Below the pieces are notes generated by a model, which was given only the letters and a program-made list of their open reading frames with translations, did no database searches and was not told the origin of the DNA. From CBDVBD01 sp965372135 (GTDB taxonomy: Bacteria; Electryoneota; RPQS01; CBDVBD01), in NCBI GenBank assembly GCA_965372135.1, contig CBDVBD010000002.1, positions 1 through 52,504 on the forward strand: a DNA stretch of 52,504 nt, written 5' to 3'. Numbering within the stretch: position 1 is the stretch's first letter; each line of letters begins with the position of its first letter. A program made the position numbers and the translations under genes. Of the stretch, positions 35,253 through 43,671 are shown piece by piece.

Positions 35253-36695
35253 TTATATCGTATAATATCGATAAAAATCCGGTGTGACCGAAACTGGATG
35301 ATAAGCCCCATCCTTAGGATCTTCCCGGTAATCTCCCGAATATTTCCCTTCAATAATCATATCCACAGCATTGATCAATCGGTCCAGCTCCTCTTCGGTG
35401 TTGTATAGACCGAAACTAGCTCGTATTCCGCCGGGGATGTTACTGTGGTTGCCTTCTTTCAACCACTTGCGCATTTCCAATGCCGCCGTTTCAGGTACAT
35501 GCAAAAGCTGCAGGATAAACGGATGCGAACAGAAACATCCGCTTCGCACCCCAATCCCGTGCTCGTAGCTGAGGATCGCTGACGCTTGCGCATGTGGAAC
35601 ACCTTCAATATTAAATGTAAACACCCCCAGCCGTTCTTGGATCCGACCGGTATCGGAAATTCCATATATACTAATTTCCGGTCGTGAATTAAGATATTCT
35701 AAGAATTTTCTTGATAGCTTATGTTCAACATCTTCAAGGACATCGTAACCGATGGCGTTGATTGTATTTATCGCAGCAGTCATCGCCACCACTCCCGTCA
35801 CATTGGGGCTTCCAGCTTCTTCCCGTTCCGGGGAATCCAACCATACCACCTCGTCTTCCGACACCACTGCTACCGCACCACCTCCCCAAATCGCCGGATC
35901 ACCCTGCTCCAGAAATTCCTGTGGAGCAATCAGCACCCCAGCTCCATACGGCGCATACATTTTGTGTGCCGAAAACGCCAAAAAATCGATGTGCCCTGGA
36001 TCATTCGGTGGCTTCATATCCATCCGGCAGTGCGGCACTAATTGTGCTGCATCCACCATGATTTTCGCGCCGTATTTGTGGCAGATGGTCGCCAGCTCAC
36101 GGATTGGCACCAACGTCCCCACCACATTAGACGCCCCTGTCACCGAAAACAGCTTAATATCCCCTCCGTGACGTTCCAATGTATTCTTCAAGTCCTGGGG
36201 ATCGATAATTCCTTCGTCGCTGACAGGAATTCGTATCGGATTCTGAAACCGCCGCCAAGGCAGATCGTTAGCATGATGTTCCATGTGGCTGATGGCGATT
36301 TTTCCGCCCGATTCCATCGGGTAATGATTTGCCAGCCGGTTGATAGCGTCGGTAGTACCCGAACAGAAGATGATGGCATCGTGGGACAAATCCGCTCCCA
36401 CGAAGTCCGCCACAATCTCCCGGCACGAATCGTATATCGCCGATGCCAATTGCGACTTGAATCCCGCACCGCGGTGGACGCTGGAATACCATCCCTGAAA
36501 AGAACATACCGCCTCCAACGCCGACTTCAGACTTGGCGTGCTGGCGGCGTTATCGAAATTAACATATGTGGTAGTTTCGCCGCTTAGCAGCGGAACCTGA
36601 TTGTCCAATCCCACCACCAAATTTCGCAGATTACAACCGTCTTCCCCCGCTTCTTCCGTCATAGCGTCCAGTACACAAATACGATGTTCCCTCAC
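35253..36695 (-). CDS. Class V aminotransferase, cysteine desulfurase/selenocysteine lyase-like
   Basis: 480 residues. MEHHAN (His140/141), VDAAQ (Asp215) and FSAHKMYAPYG (PLP Lys245) are the fold-type I class V hallmarks, and the start NFDNAAST is typical of NifS/SufS relatives. In the place of the SufS active-site Cys loop it has GVRSGCFCSHP, with Cys387 and Cys389. It may release S or Se from Cys or Sec; a different substrate is possible. The GTG at 36695 has GAGAGG upstream; an ATG 11 codons later is an alternative. It starts 53 nt after a small candidate selenoprotein gene on the same strand, which makes a sulfur/selenium link attractive. Confidence 0.8.
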   Translation of the reverse strand: MREHRICVLDAMTEEAGEDGCNLRNLVVGLDNQVPLLSGETTTYVNFDNAASTPSLKSALEAVCSFQGWYSSVHRGAGFKSQLASAIYDSCREIVADFVGADLSHDAIIFCSGTTDAINRLANHYPMESGGKIAISHMEHHANDLPWRRFQNPIRIPVSDEGIIDPQDLKNTLERHGGDIKLFSVTGASNVVGTLVPIRELATICHKYGAKIMVDAAQLVPHCRMDMKPPNDPGHIDFLAFSAHKMYAPYGAGVLIAPQEFLEQGDPAIWGGGAVAVVSEDEVVWLDSPEREEAGSPNVTGVVAMTAAINTINAIGYDVLEDVEHKLSRKFLEYLNSRPEISIYGISDTGRIQERLGVFTFNIEGVPHAQASAILSYEHGIGVRSGCFCSHPFILQLLHVPETAALEMRKWLKEGNHSNIPGGIRASFGLYNTEEELDRLINAVDMIIEGKYSGDYREDPKDGAYHPVSVTPDFYRYYTI

Positions 36696-36748
36696 AATAC
36701 CTCTCGGATTGTTAGATAATGTACGGTATGTTTAAGATTACGGCAGGA

Positions 36749-36934
36749 TTATTTACCGGAAGCCGATGGTTTCACGGGTTTGGGTATGTCGTCTTCGATA
36801 ACGATTTCTACTTGTTCCCGGTCACGGGGAACGCAGGCTTGAGACAGTCAGGTGGAAAGTCCAAAAGCTGGTAATATGAATTTCACCACCAAAAACCATC
36901 CCACAAAAATTAACACTATCCAGACTATATCCAT
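36749..36934 (-). CDS. Candidate small membrane selenoprotein (UGA at codon 29)
   Basis: 61 codons plus TAA, missed by ordinary gene calling because codon 29 is UGA (36850-36848). Residues 3-21 form one membrane helix, followed by PAFGLST-U-LSQAC (Sec29, Cys34). A polar, acidic then Pro/Lys tail (EQVEIVIEDDIPKPVKP) stays in frame to the TAA. AAGGA lies 8 nt before the ATG. A SECIS-like hairpin follows the UGA, and the organism has a clear Sec-type FdhA. A Sec and a Cys five residues apart could form a redox pair near the membrane surface. No family is recognised with certainty. The alternative is a gene killed by a nonsense mutation, but the kept tail and hairpin argue against it. Confidence 0.65.
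36814..36850 (-). promoter_or_regulatory. SECIS-like hairpin of the small candidate selenoprotein
   Basis: Starting 15 nt after the UGA, GTTCCC (36832-36827) pairs with GGGAAC (36819-36814) around the loop CGTGACC. The loop begins 21 nt after the UGA and has a G in its second position, within the usual bacterial SECIS limits. It is less like the E. coli type than the fdhA element. Confidence 0.55.
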
Positions 36935-37265
36935 CCTTGATTTCCTTTTATCTGTCATGTCCGCTTTCGAAATTGCTTGAACAAATGTAAATCGGGTTCC
37001 CCTAACACCCTACTTAAAACTTTATAACTTTTCAACTTTCAAACTTATGTCAAACGCCATAGCAAAAGTTACCCGTCTCTGCATAAAATTTCCCCCACAT
37101 TTTATCCCCCGTAAACACCCTATTCAATATAACAATTTTTTTCAATAAATGAATACCTCGAAGCAAGAAAGATGAAATTTATCCGCAAAATTTATAACAT
37201 TAATATATTCAAGCATTTCTTAATAATCATTGTTTTCAACCGTGTGACTCTCCTATCAGAATTGA
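36935..37265 (-). other. AT-rich intergenic region, no gene seen
   Basis: About 330 nt between the methyltransferase stop codon and the small selenoprotein start. It is AT-rich with a few C runs. An AATATA (37126-37131) could be a -10 for the downstream unit, but its -35 is poor. No terminator or RNA gene stands out. Confidence 0.4.
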
Positions 37266-38105
37266 TTACTTCAATCCAACTAAAATCAACATATCATCAT
37301 CCTTACCTGACGCACCCATAGACTTAAAGAATCTCACCTCTCTAAAACCACATTCTGTAAACAAAACCTCGACTTCTTCATTGGAATATGCCTTTGTACT
37401 TATACCATATTGCGCCACACGGCTTGTATTTGCATCAATCACATAATATCTGATCGTCGCAACTTGTCGTTCCTTATCCCAAGAAGTTTCCTTCAGCTGC
37501 ACATTAGGCTGATCCGAGAATAGACCATGGTCTTCTGAATACCAATTGTTTCCCCGTTCTCCTTCTCTACGGACAGCGGATGCCGTCTGCGCTTCGATCA
37601 GCAGCGAACCTCCTGCGGATAGTGCTTCGTAGGACTTCATCAGAATCGATTTGGCGTCGGATGGTTTAAATACATTAAACTCCCCATAAATCATCATTAC
37701 CAACCCATATCCATCGCCGTAATTCGCGGTTCGAATGTCCTCATGAATGTAAGTACAGTTAAGGTTTTCATCAGCAGCCAACTTTTTCGCATAAGCTATC
37801 GATGCTGGCGAATAATCGATCCCCACACATTCATGTCCCAATCTCGCCAGTCGGTTGGAATATAATCCCGGGCCACATACTAAATCAAGGATTCTGATTG
37901 GTTTGCAATCCAATAGTTCATTGTGAATCCACGCCACATGCTTGTCAATTATTTCGAATCGGCGGCTCGCTAAATCATGCTCCTGAGAAAGATGTTCCTT
38001 CAACATCCGTGCACTGAAATCAGGATCATGCCACGGAATATTATCCGCTTCACCCCACGGTTCAGGAACCTTATCCCTTCGAACTATGTCCAAGAGTTCT
38101 ATCAT
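37266..38105 (-). CDS. Class I SAM-dependent methyltransferase
   Basis: 279 residues. ILDLVCGPGLYSNRLA (motif I, about 72-87) and CVGIDYSPASIAYAKK (motif II) bind S-adenosylmethionine. NVFKPSDAK and GGSLLIEAQT fit the central and post-motif strands. The substrate is unknown; the family resembles UbiE/Methyltransf_25 small-molecule enzymes. A leading segment of about 70 residues may cap the active site. It starts 4 nt after the cupin gene, so the two are translated together. Confidence 0.85.
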   Translation of the reverse strand: MIELLDIVRRDKVPEPWGEADNIPWHDPDFSARMLKEHLSQEHDLASRRFEIIDKHVAWIHNELLDCKPIRILDLVCGPGLYSNRLARLGHECVGIDYSPASIAYAKKLAADENLNCTYIHEDIRTANYGDGYGLVMMIYGEFNVFKPSDAKSILMKSYEALSAGGSLLIEAQTASAVRREGERGNNWYSEDHGLFSDQPNVQLKETSWDKERQVATIRYYVIDANTSRVAQYGISTKAYSNEEVEVLFTECGFREVRFFKSMGASGKDDDMLILVGLK

Positions 38106-38109
38106 GGAA

Positions 38110-38418
38110 TCACATCTCCTCTACTAATACCAACCTAACCACATCAGTCAGCACCTTCGCTTTATGCCCTTCACCAGCTAGTATGAATATCCCGTCCCCC
38201 TTTTCATATATCACCATTCCCCCTTGAAAATCAGCTTCCATCCGCCCTTCGAGCACGCACCCAATGTGTCCTTTCATACACCAATCGGCTTCCACGTATC
38301 CTCGAAACATTTCCACCAACCGTAGCTGCTTCCCATTGCGTGAAAATCCTTTATATCGTATCCTTTCCGCAGGCATCTCCCAGGGAATCGAATCAAAATC
38401 AACTTTGTACGGTGTCAT
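38110..38418 (-). CDS. Small cupin-domain protein
   Basis: 102 residues from the ATG at 38418 (AGGAGG 8 nt upstream). CMKGHIGCVLEGRMEADF and EKGDGIFILAGEGHKAKVL give the two short cupin motifs with few His ligands, so metal binding may be partial. It could bind or sense a small ligand for the following methyltransferase. A truncated paralog of this gene sits at 40738-40827, sharing a 27-nt identical block. Confidence 0.8.
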   Translation of the reverse strand: MTPYKVDFDSIPWEMPAERIRYKGFSRNGKQLRLVEMFRGYVEADWCMKGHIGCVLEGRMEADFQGGMVIYEKGDGIFILAGEGHKAKVLTDVVRLVLVEEM

Positions 38419-38451
38419 CTCTTGTTCCTCCTTCAATTCCTATCATCTAAT

Positions 38452-38499
38452 GGCAAGCGTCTGCCTCAGGCTGACCAACCCGCCCGTTGGTGGATTGCC
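38452..38499 (-). promoter_or_regulatory. Structured leader of the cupin-methyltransferase unit
   Basis: On the minus strand GGCAA (38499-38495) pairs with TTGCC (38456-38452), enclosing ACCAAC/GTTGGT (38491-38486 with 38479-38474) and a short GCC/GGC stem (38471-38463). The result is a three-way-junction shape in the 5' leader. It could be a regulatory RNA or part of the terminator of the gene upstream. Confidence 0.3.
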
Positions 38500-38518
38500 C
38501 AGGTTTCACTCATAATCT

Positions 38519-38547
38519 AATATACAAAATTCCCATGGACTTTTCAA
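38519..38547 (-). promoter_or_regulatory. Predicted promoter of the cupin-methyltransferase unit
   Basis: Minus strand TTGAAA (38547-38542), 17-nt spacer, TATATT (38524-38519), just after the stop codon of the GT-C-like gene and about 100 nt before the cupin start. Confidence 0.65.
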
Positions 38548-38563
38548 TATGGATGATCCTATC

Positions 38564-40675
38564 CTATTTTTTCACCCGATACAAGCCCCAAGATTCTGTA
38601 TCTCCTTCCAATCGTTCGAATAGTTCCCGTCTTTCTTCCATCCATGACAACTCTAACGATCCGGGCTTGAAACTCATCACATGTGTAATTCCTTTCTCAA
38701 TCAAGTGGGATGACCATGAATCAAAGTTGCCGCTGAGTTCTCTTTCGCCATCCTGCCCAAAATCAATAATATTTTCGTCTTCCGTAACCGGAATATAAAA
38801 AATCTGATTTTGAAGCTTTCTGCCCAGAAAGAAATACATAAACCAATAATCAGCATTCTGATGAGGACCTGACGTAATCGCGATTTTCCAGCTAATGTCC
38901 AATGTATCAATAAGTTGCACAGCGGGATACCAGTATTTCGGTACAAAATGCATTACCGTGCTTTGTAGAGTAGCAGTATCCCGTGTATTTTCCCTATAGG
39001 CATCCAAAGGTGGCAGTAATAACAGAGGCACCAGAATCGTTGAACCCAAAAGTACTGATCTGCTTGAATATCGTGAAGCGAAAAATTTGATGATCGCAAC
39101 CAAAATAGCAACAATCAATATCTCCACCCCAACCGCAATAATTTCAAATGAATCCCAGAGAAAAAAGAAGGTTTTTCCAAAATGAAATAGAATTCCCAAT
39201 ATCAGTATAAGAGCATAGAAATTCGATGCTCGCCTTCGGGACTTGAACCACGAAAAACTCATGACAACCACTGGACAAACCATCGGGAGTAGAAAACGTC
39301 CGGTCACCCATGCCCATAGTATTCGAACCACAGAGAAACCCGGATAATAAATTGTTGTCAGCACTGCACCGATATACCCGATCATCAGAATAGCAATCAC
39401 TTTTCTTCGCCGAATCAATCGCAACAAGGTAACAATAAAAACGAGCATTGGTAACACCGTGATTACGCTCAGCTGAGAAGTTACACTTTTCGGATTACCT
39501 AACATGTGCGTGATGGCTTCTATTTCAGCATGTAGATTATAACTCGGTAACTCCGGACGATCTTGATACCACTCAATGGTTCTAGTTGCCTCGCCCAGTT
39601 TTATGCCCGCTATCTCTAACGGCACTGCTCCAAGAGGGTAACCTGTTCGATGTATGTTTCGCAATAACCACGGAGCCAACACCACTGATAATGCTATGGT
39701 GCTGATAACCATCCATTTCAGCAAAACCACACGTTTGGATTTGCTGAATACAATAACCAGAAAAGGTACCAACCACACAATAGCCACAATAGGCAGAGCA
39801 GTAATCTTTGTTCCCCCAGCTACACCAAACGCCATCAAACTTAACAACAGGAATCGACCGTTTCGCTGTCGAAGAAAACGTACCGCAAAAAACAATCCCA
39901 ACATCAATGCCAAATTCAAACCGGGTTCAACATATCCACTTCCGATTGAAAACCATAAGCATGGAATAAACAACACATAGGCAGCCGCGATCCATCTAAA
40001 TCTTACGTGTACACCGAATTCACGACCAAAAGCATATAATACAAATCCCAACAATAACCATTGTACCGCTTCAACAACACCACCGAGAAGATCGCTGTGA
40101 AACGGCAGCATTGCCCAAGCGGTGAATATTTCTCCTCCTCCGAAAAAATTGCGATAATGACCCCATCCACCTGGAGCTATCATTGTTGTCGGTCCCCCGT
40201 TTTGCACCCACATCCCCGCCTTAACACCATGATAAGTCAACGTATCCCATCCCAACAGTGGAAGTATAGTTGTGTGAAGGCATGTTAAAACGACGAAAAC
40301 TATACAAATGTAATAAAACCAACGGAAAGGGCTTTTTCGATCCAATCTGAGGGTGTGTTTAAGCCAAACAAAATCCTCTAATATGAATTCTAAAAATGTT
40401 CCAAATGGTGTCCCTAAAACCCTGATTACCAGCACCGCGACTCCCATCATGACCAGCGCTGCTGTTAAATTAAATTGACCCAATGAGATCAGAAAGTTGA
40501 AAACAGTTGATGCCAGCCATAATCCTATCACAATCGTTGCACACCAACGTATAAGAACTGTGATTCTTCCTAAAACATATTGTGACAACACATACGAAAC
40601 ATAGAGTGTTCCGAAAACCAGAAATTCTGCACTGAGTACTCGTAGTATCAATATTAATAACTTTTGGTAATCCAT
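38564..40675 (-). CDS. Multi-spanning membrane protein, GT-C glycosyltransferase-like
   Basis: 703 residues with about a dozen or more membrane helices and a soluble C-terminal domain of about 140 residues. The first outer loop has GWDTLTYHGVKAGMW, where Asp is placed like the catalytic acidic residue of GT-C (PMT/ArnT-like) enzymes. The family usually transfers sugars from polyprenyl-phosphate donors to envelope targets outside the membrane. I infer this from topology; no close family is recognised. It follows a cupin remnant and a DJ-1-like gene on the same strand. Confidence 0.65.
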   Translation of the reverse strand: MDYQKLLILILRVLSAEFLVFGTLYVSYVLSQYVLGRITVLIRWCATIVIGLWLASTVFNFLISLGQFNLTAALVMMGVAVLVIRVLGTPFGTFLEFILEDFVWLKHTLRLDRKSPFRWFYYICIVFVVLTCLHTTILPLLGWDTLTYHGVKAGMWVQNGGPTTMIAPGGWGHYRNFFGGGEIFTAWAMLPFHSDLLGGVVEAVQWLLLGFVLYAFGREFGVHVRFRWIAAAYVLFIPCLWFSIGSGYVEPGLNLALMLGLFFAVRFLRQRNGRFLLLSLMAFGVAGGTKITALPIVAIVWLVPFLVIVFSKSKRVVLLKWMVISTIALSVVLAPWLLRNIHRTGYPLGAVPLEIAGIKLGEATRTIEWYQDRPELPSYNLHAEIEAITHMLGNPKSVTSQLSVITVLPMLVFIVTLLRLIRRRKVIAILMIGYIGAVLTTIYYPGFSVVRILWAWVTGRFLLPMVCPVVVMSFSWFKSRRRASNFYALILILGILFHFGKTFFFLWDSFEIIAVGVEILIVAILVAIIKFFASRYSSRSVLLGSTILVPLLLLPPLDAYRENTRDTATLQSTVMHFVPKYWYPAVQLIDTLDISWKIAITSGPHQNADYWFMYFFLGRKLQNQIFYIPVTEDENIIDFGQDGERELSGNFDSWSSHLIEKGITHVMSFKPGSLELSWMEERRELFERLEGDTESWGLYRVKK

Positions 40676-40737
40676 TCCTCTAATCCCTGGTTGATTATTT
40701 TAAATGGTTCAGCTCCAGAATCAACTTCAGCGGCCTA

Positions 40738-40827
40738 CTATACATCTTCCACCATTATTAATCTCACGAACTCCGTGAGTACTTTCTCCCAGGGAATCGA
40801 ATCAAAATCAATCTTGTGTTGTGACAT
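40738..40827 (-). pseudogene. Internally deleted cupin gene remnant (29 codons, frame kept)
   Basis: The frame reads MSQHKIDFDSIPWE joined to KVLTEFVRLIMVEDV and TAG. These match the first 14 and last 15 residues of the cupin at 38110-38418 (MTPYKVDFDSIPWE; KVLTDVVRLVLVEEM). About 73 central residues are missing, yet start, stop, GGAG ribosome site and frame remain. It is a deletion derivative of a duplicated cupin gene, or possibly an expressed micropeptide. Confidence 0.8.
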
Positions 40828-40855
40828 AGCGATTGCTCCAATGCAACGTGATCGT

Positions 40856-41446
40856 TTAGGGTGAATTGCCCGGCAGTATCCCATATTTGAAAAGATCAAA
40901 CCATGCATGTGTGTCGGTCTCGCTGTAAAGATTTAATAATGTGATGATTTCACGGGCAAATTCTACATATCCCACTCCGCTGGCGGTGATAATATTCTGA
41001 TCACTAACCGCCAGTGAATCAACATAGTATTCCTCATCCTGATACTCTGGCACCAATGTAAGCAAATATTCCTTGCCGTTGCTGGTATGCCGCACCCCAT
41101 GCACCATTCCCATCCGCACCAATGCTAATGTGGCACCGCAAATCGCCGCAATCGGCACCCGCGCATTCCACATCCGCATCAACACATCCTTCAATTCTTT
41201 ACTGTCTTTCCCCTTTTCCCACATCTCACCACCTGGCAGAATGAACACACACGCTTTCCCCGGCACCGTATCACTCAAAGTTATATCCGGTACAACCTTC
41301 AATCCCCCCATGGATATAACCGATTCCTCAGAGAACCCGACTGTCACCACATCAATGTCGTCCCGTTTGTTGAGTTCACTCAGCGCCAACGCTGGTTCCC
41401 AATCCGCCAGTCCGTCAAACACTAAGATGTATGCCGTTTTGTTCAC
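40856..41446 (-). CDS. DJ-1/PfpI-family protein
   Basis: 196 residues. ILVFDGLADWEPAL (Glu17) and IAAICGATLAL (nucleophile-elbow Cys103) with the following RHTSNG are the family signature of DJ-1/PfpI class I amidotransferase-like proteins. Members act as glyoxalase-type or protein/nucleotide repair enzymes; the function here is open. It starts 28 nt after the S9 peptidase gene and is probably in its unit. Confidence 0.87.
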   Translation of the reverse strand: MNKTAYILVFDGLADWEPALALSELNKRDDIDVVTVGFSEESVISMGGLKVVPDITLSDTVPGKACVFILPGGEMWEKGKDSKELKDVLMRMWNARVPIAAICGATLALVRMGMVHGVRHTSNGKEYLLTLVPEYQDEEYYVDSLAVSDQNIITASGVGYVEFAREIITLLNLYSETDTHAWFDLFKYGILPGNSP

Positions 41447-41474
41447 GTCACCCTCGGAAGTTAATTATTTTTTA

Positions 41475-43601
41475 CTACTTTCTGATCTCAAACACATCCA
41501 GCACAAACGCAAATTCCACCGCAATCTCCCGCAGGAAATCATACCGTCCCGACGAACCCCCGTGTCCCGCCCCCATATTGGTTTTTAGCAGCAGCAGGTT
41601 GTTGTCTGTCTTATGCGCTCGCAATTTCGCCGTCCATTTCGCCGGCTCCCAGTACTGTACCCGGGTGTCGTTCAATCCCGCCAATACCAGCATATACGGG
41701 TAATCCTGCGCACTCACATTGTCATAGGGCGAATAAGACATCATATATTCAAAATACTCTTGCACATTTGGATTCCCCCATTCATCGTATTCGATCACCG
41801 TCAACGGAATACTGGGATCCAGCATGGTGTTCATCAAATCCACAAATGGCACATCCGCAATTGCCACATGAAACAGTTCCGGTTGCATATTCACCACCGC
41901 CCCGATCAATAATCCCCCTCCGCTGCCACCGTAAATCACCAACTTATCTTTAGAGGTATATCCTTCCTTTATCACATATTCCGCACAATCGATAAAATCG
42001 TAAAACGTGTTCTTCTTGTTCAGCAGCTTCCCATCATCGTACCAATACCGTCCCATTTCACCCCCGCCCCGAATATGAGCCCGGGCATAGATAAATCCCC
42101 GGTCCACCAAACTCAACCGGTTCGACGAGAAATACGGATCCATGCTGGCTTCATACGCTCCATACCCGTACAAATAAAACAGATTGTCTTTGTCTTTTAT
42201 CTTGTCCTTTCGATACATCATCGAAATCGGCACCTTGACCCCATCCCTCGCCGTGGCGAAAATCCGCTTCGATTGGTACAAATCCGGATCGTATCCCCCC
42301 AACACCTCCTTCTGCTTCTTCAATTCCCGTTTCTTGGTCATCATGTTGAAATCATACACCGATTCCGGCGTCACAAACGATTCATAATGGAACCGGAGCA
42401 GATGCCCGTCGTATTCCGGATTCCACGACCCGTACACACTGTACGTCGGCTCCGGAAATGATATCGGATACGCCTGATTAGTTCGGAAATTCTTGATCCA
42501 AATTTGCTTCAACCCGTTTTCCCGTTCGTATAACACCATAAAATCCCGGAACATCTCCACCCGGTTCAGTTTGACTTTTTCCCGGTGCTCGATCACTTCT
42601 CGCCAATATTTCCTGGACGGCTTATCCACCCTCGTCTTCATCAGCTTGAAATTCTTGGCGCCGTCATCGTTGGTAACGATATAAAAATGCTTGCCATGAT
42701 GCCGGACATGATACTCCACGTCTGCCCTGCGGGGTTCGATCACCTGAAATTCCCCAGTGGGATTGTCGGCGCTCAGGAAAAAAACTTCCGACGTGGTCTG
42801 ACTGCCCAAATTGATAAACAAATACTGCTTGCTTTTCGATTTCCCCACGCTTACCCAGAATGCCTCATCCGCTTCTTGGTATACTAAAACGTCCTTTGCC
42901 GGATCACCCCCCAACTTATGCCGGAACAACTTGTACGGTCGCCACGCCTCATCCGGTACATTGTAGAAGAATGTTTCGTTATCATTCGCCCATACCAATC
43001 CCCCCGCCAAATTCTCGATCACATCCGGATACATTTCCCCCGATTCCAAATTCTTAATCCAGAGCGTGTACCGCTCATTCCCCTCGTAATCCACCCCGTA
43101 CGCTAACAGCTTATGATCGGGGCTGACGCTGTAAAACCCCAATCCCATATATTCATGCCCTTCCGCCAGCACATTCCCATCCAGCAAGATTTCCTCTTCC
43201 CCGTCCGGACTGCCCATCTTCCGGCAGTTGATTTCGTATTGTTTCCCTTCTTCGGTGCGGGAATAGTAGTAATACTGGTCCCGTTTCACCGGCACCGTCA
43301 TATCGGTTTCCTTGATCCTGCCCACCATTTCCTGGTACAGTTCTTCCTGGAATTTCTCGGTATGAGAAAGCACCGCCTCGGTGTAGGCGTTTTCCGCCTC
43401 AAGGTATTGAATCACTTCCGGATTTTCCTTGTCACGCAGCCACCCATAGTCATCCGTCAACACCTGCCCGAACAACGTATCGGTCTTGGTTTCGATCTTC
43501 GCCACCGGCGGCACCGGTGCCACTTTCGGTCCACAAGATACTCCCATCAACCCAACCTCCAAAATCAACATTGCACCCAAAATCACTCGTACTAGTTTCA
43601 T
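41475..43601 (-). CDS. Prolyl oligopeptidase family (S9A, oligopeptidase B-like) lipoprotein
   Basis: 708 residues. A lipoprotein signal ends in GVSC (Cys23). A seven-bladed beta-propeller domain (about 75-430) precedes an alpha/beta-hydrolase domain with Ser560 (GGSGGG), Asp645 (LNDTRV) and His680 (GAGHGG), the complete catalytic triad. It cleaves short peptides after Pro or basic residues, here probably in the periplasm or on the outer membrane. AAGGA precedes the ATG. The gene is C-rich on the plus strand relative to its neighbours. Confidence 0.92.
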   Translation of the reverse strand: MKLVRVILGAMLILEVGLMGVSCGPKVAPVPPVAKIETKTDTLFGQVLTDDYGWLRDKENPEVIQYLEAENAYTEAVLSHTEKFQEELYQEMVGRIKETDMTVPVKRDQYYYYSRTEEGKQYEINCRKMGSPDGEEEILLDGNVLAEGHEYMGLGFYSVSPDHKLLAYGVDYEGNERYTLWIKNLESGEMYPDVIENLAGGLVWANDNETFFYNVPDEAWRPYKLFRHKLGGDPAKDVLVYQEADEAFWVSVGKSKSKQYLFINLGSQTTSEVFFLSADNPTGEFQVIEPRRADVEYHVRHHGKHFYIVTNDDGAKNFKLMKTRVDKPSRKYWREVIEHREKVKLNRVEMFRDFMVLYERENGLKQIWIKNFRTNQAYPISFPEPTYSVYGSWNPEYDGHLLRFHYESFVTPESVYDFNMMTKKRELKKQKEVLGGYDPDLYQSKRIFATARDGVKVPISMMYRKDKIKDKDNLFYLYGYGAYEASMDPYFSSNRLSLVDRGFIYARAHIRGGGEMGRYWYDDGKLLNKKNTFYDFIDCAEYVIKEGYTSKDKLVIYGGSGGGLLIGAVVNMQPELFHVAIADVPFVDLMNTMLDPSIPLTVIEYDEWGNPNVQEYFEYMMSYSPYDNVSAQDYPYMLVLAGLNDTRVQYWEPAKWTAKLRAHKTDNNLLLLKTNMGAGHGGSSGRYDFLREIAVEFAFVLDVFEIRK

Positions 43602-43671
43602 GTTAATCCTTCCGTTATGTTGGTTCTCGCCCGTTTGTTCATGATAACTCGATTGACAGACAAGAATACAA

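Noticed and set aside
36042..36587. A 181-codon plus-strand open frame opposite the class V aminotransferase
   Set aside because: The minus-strand gene has clear PLP motifs; the opposite frame is compositionally a shadow with no domain.
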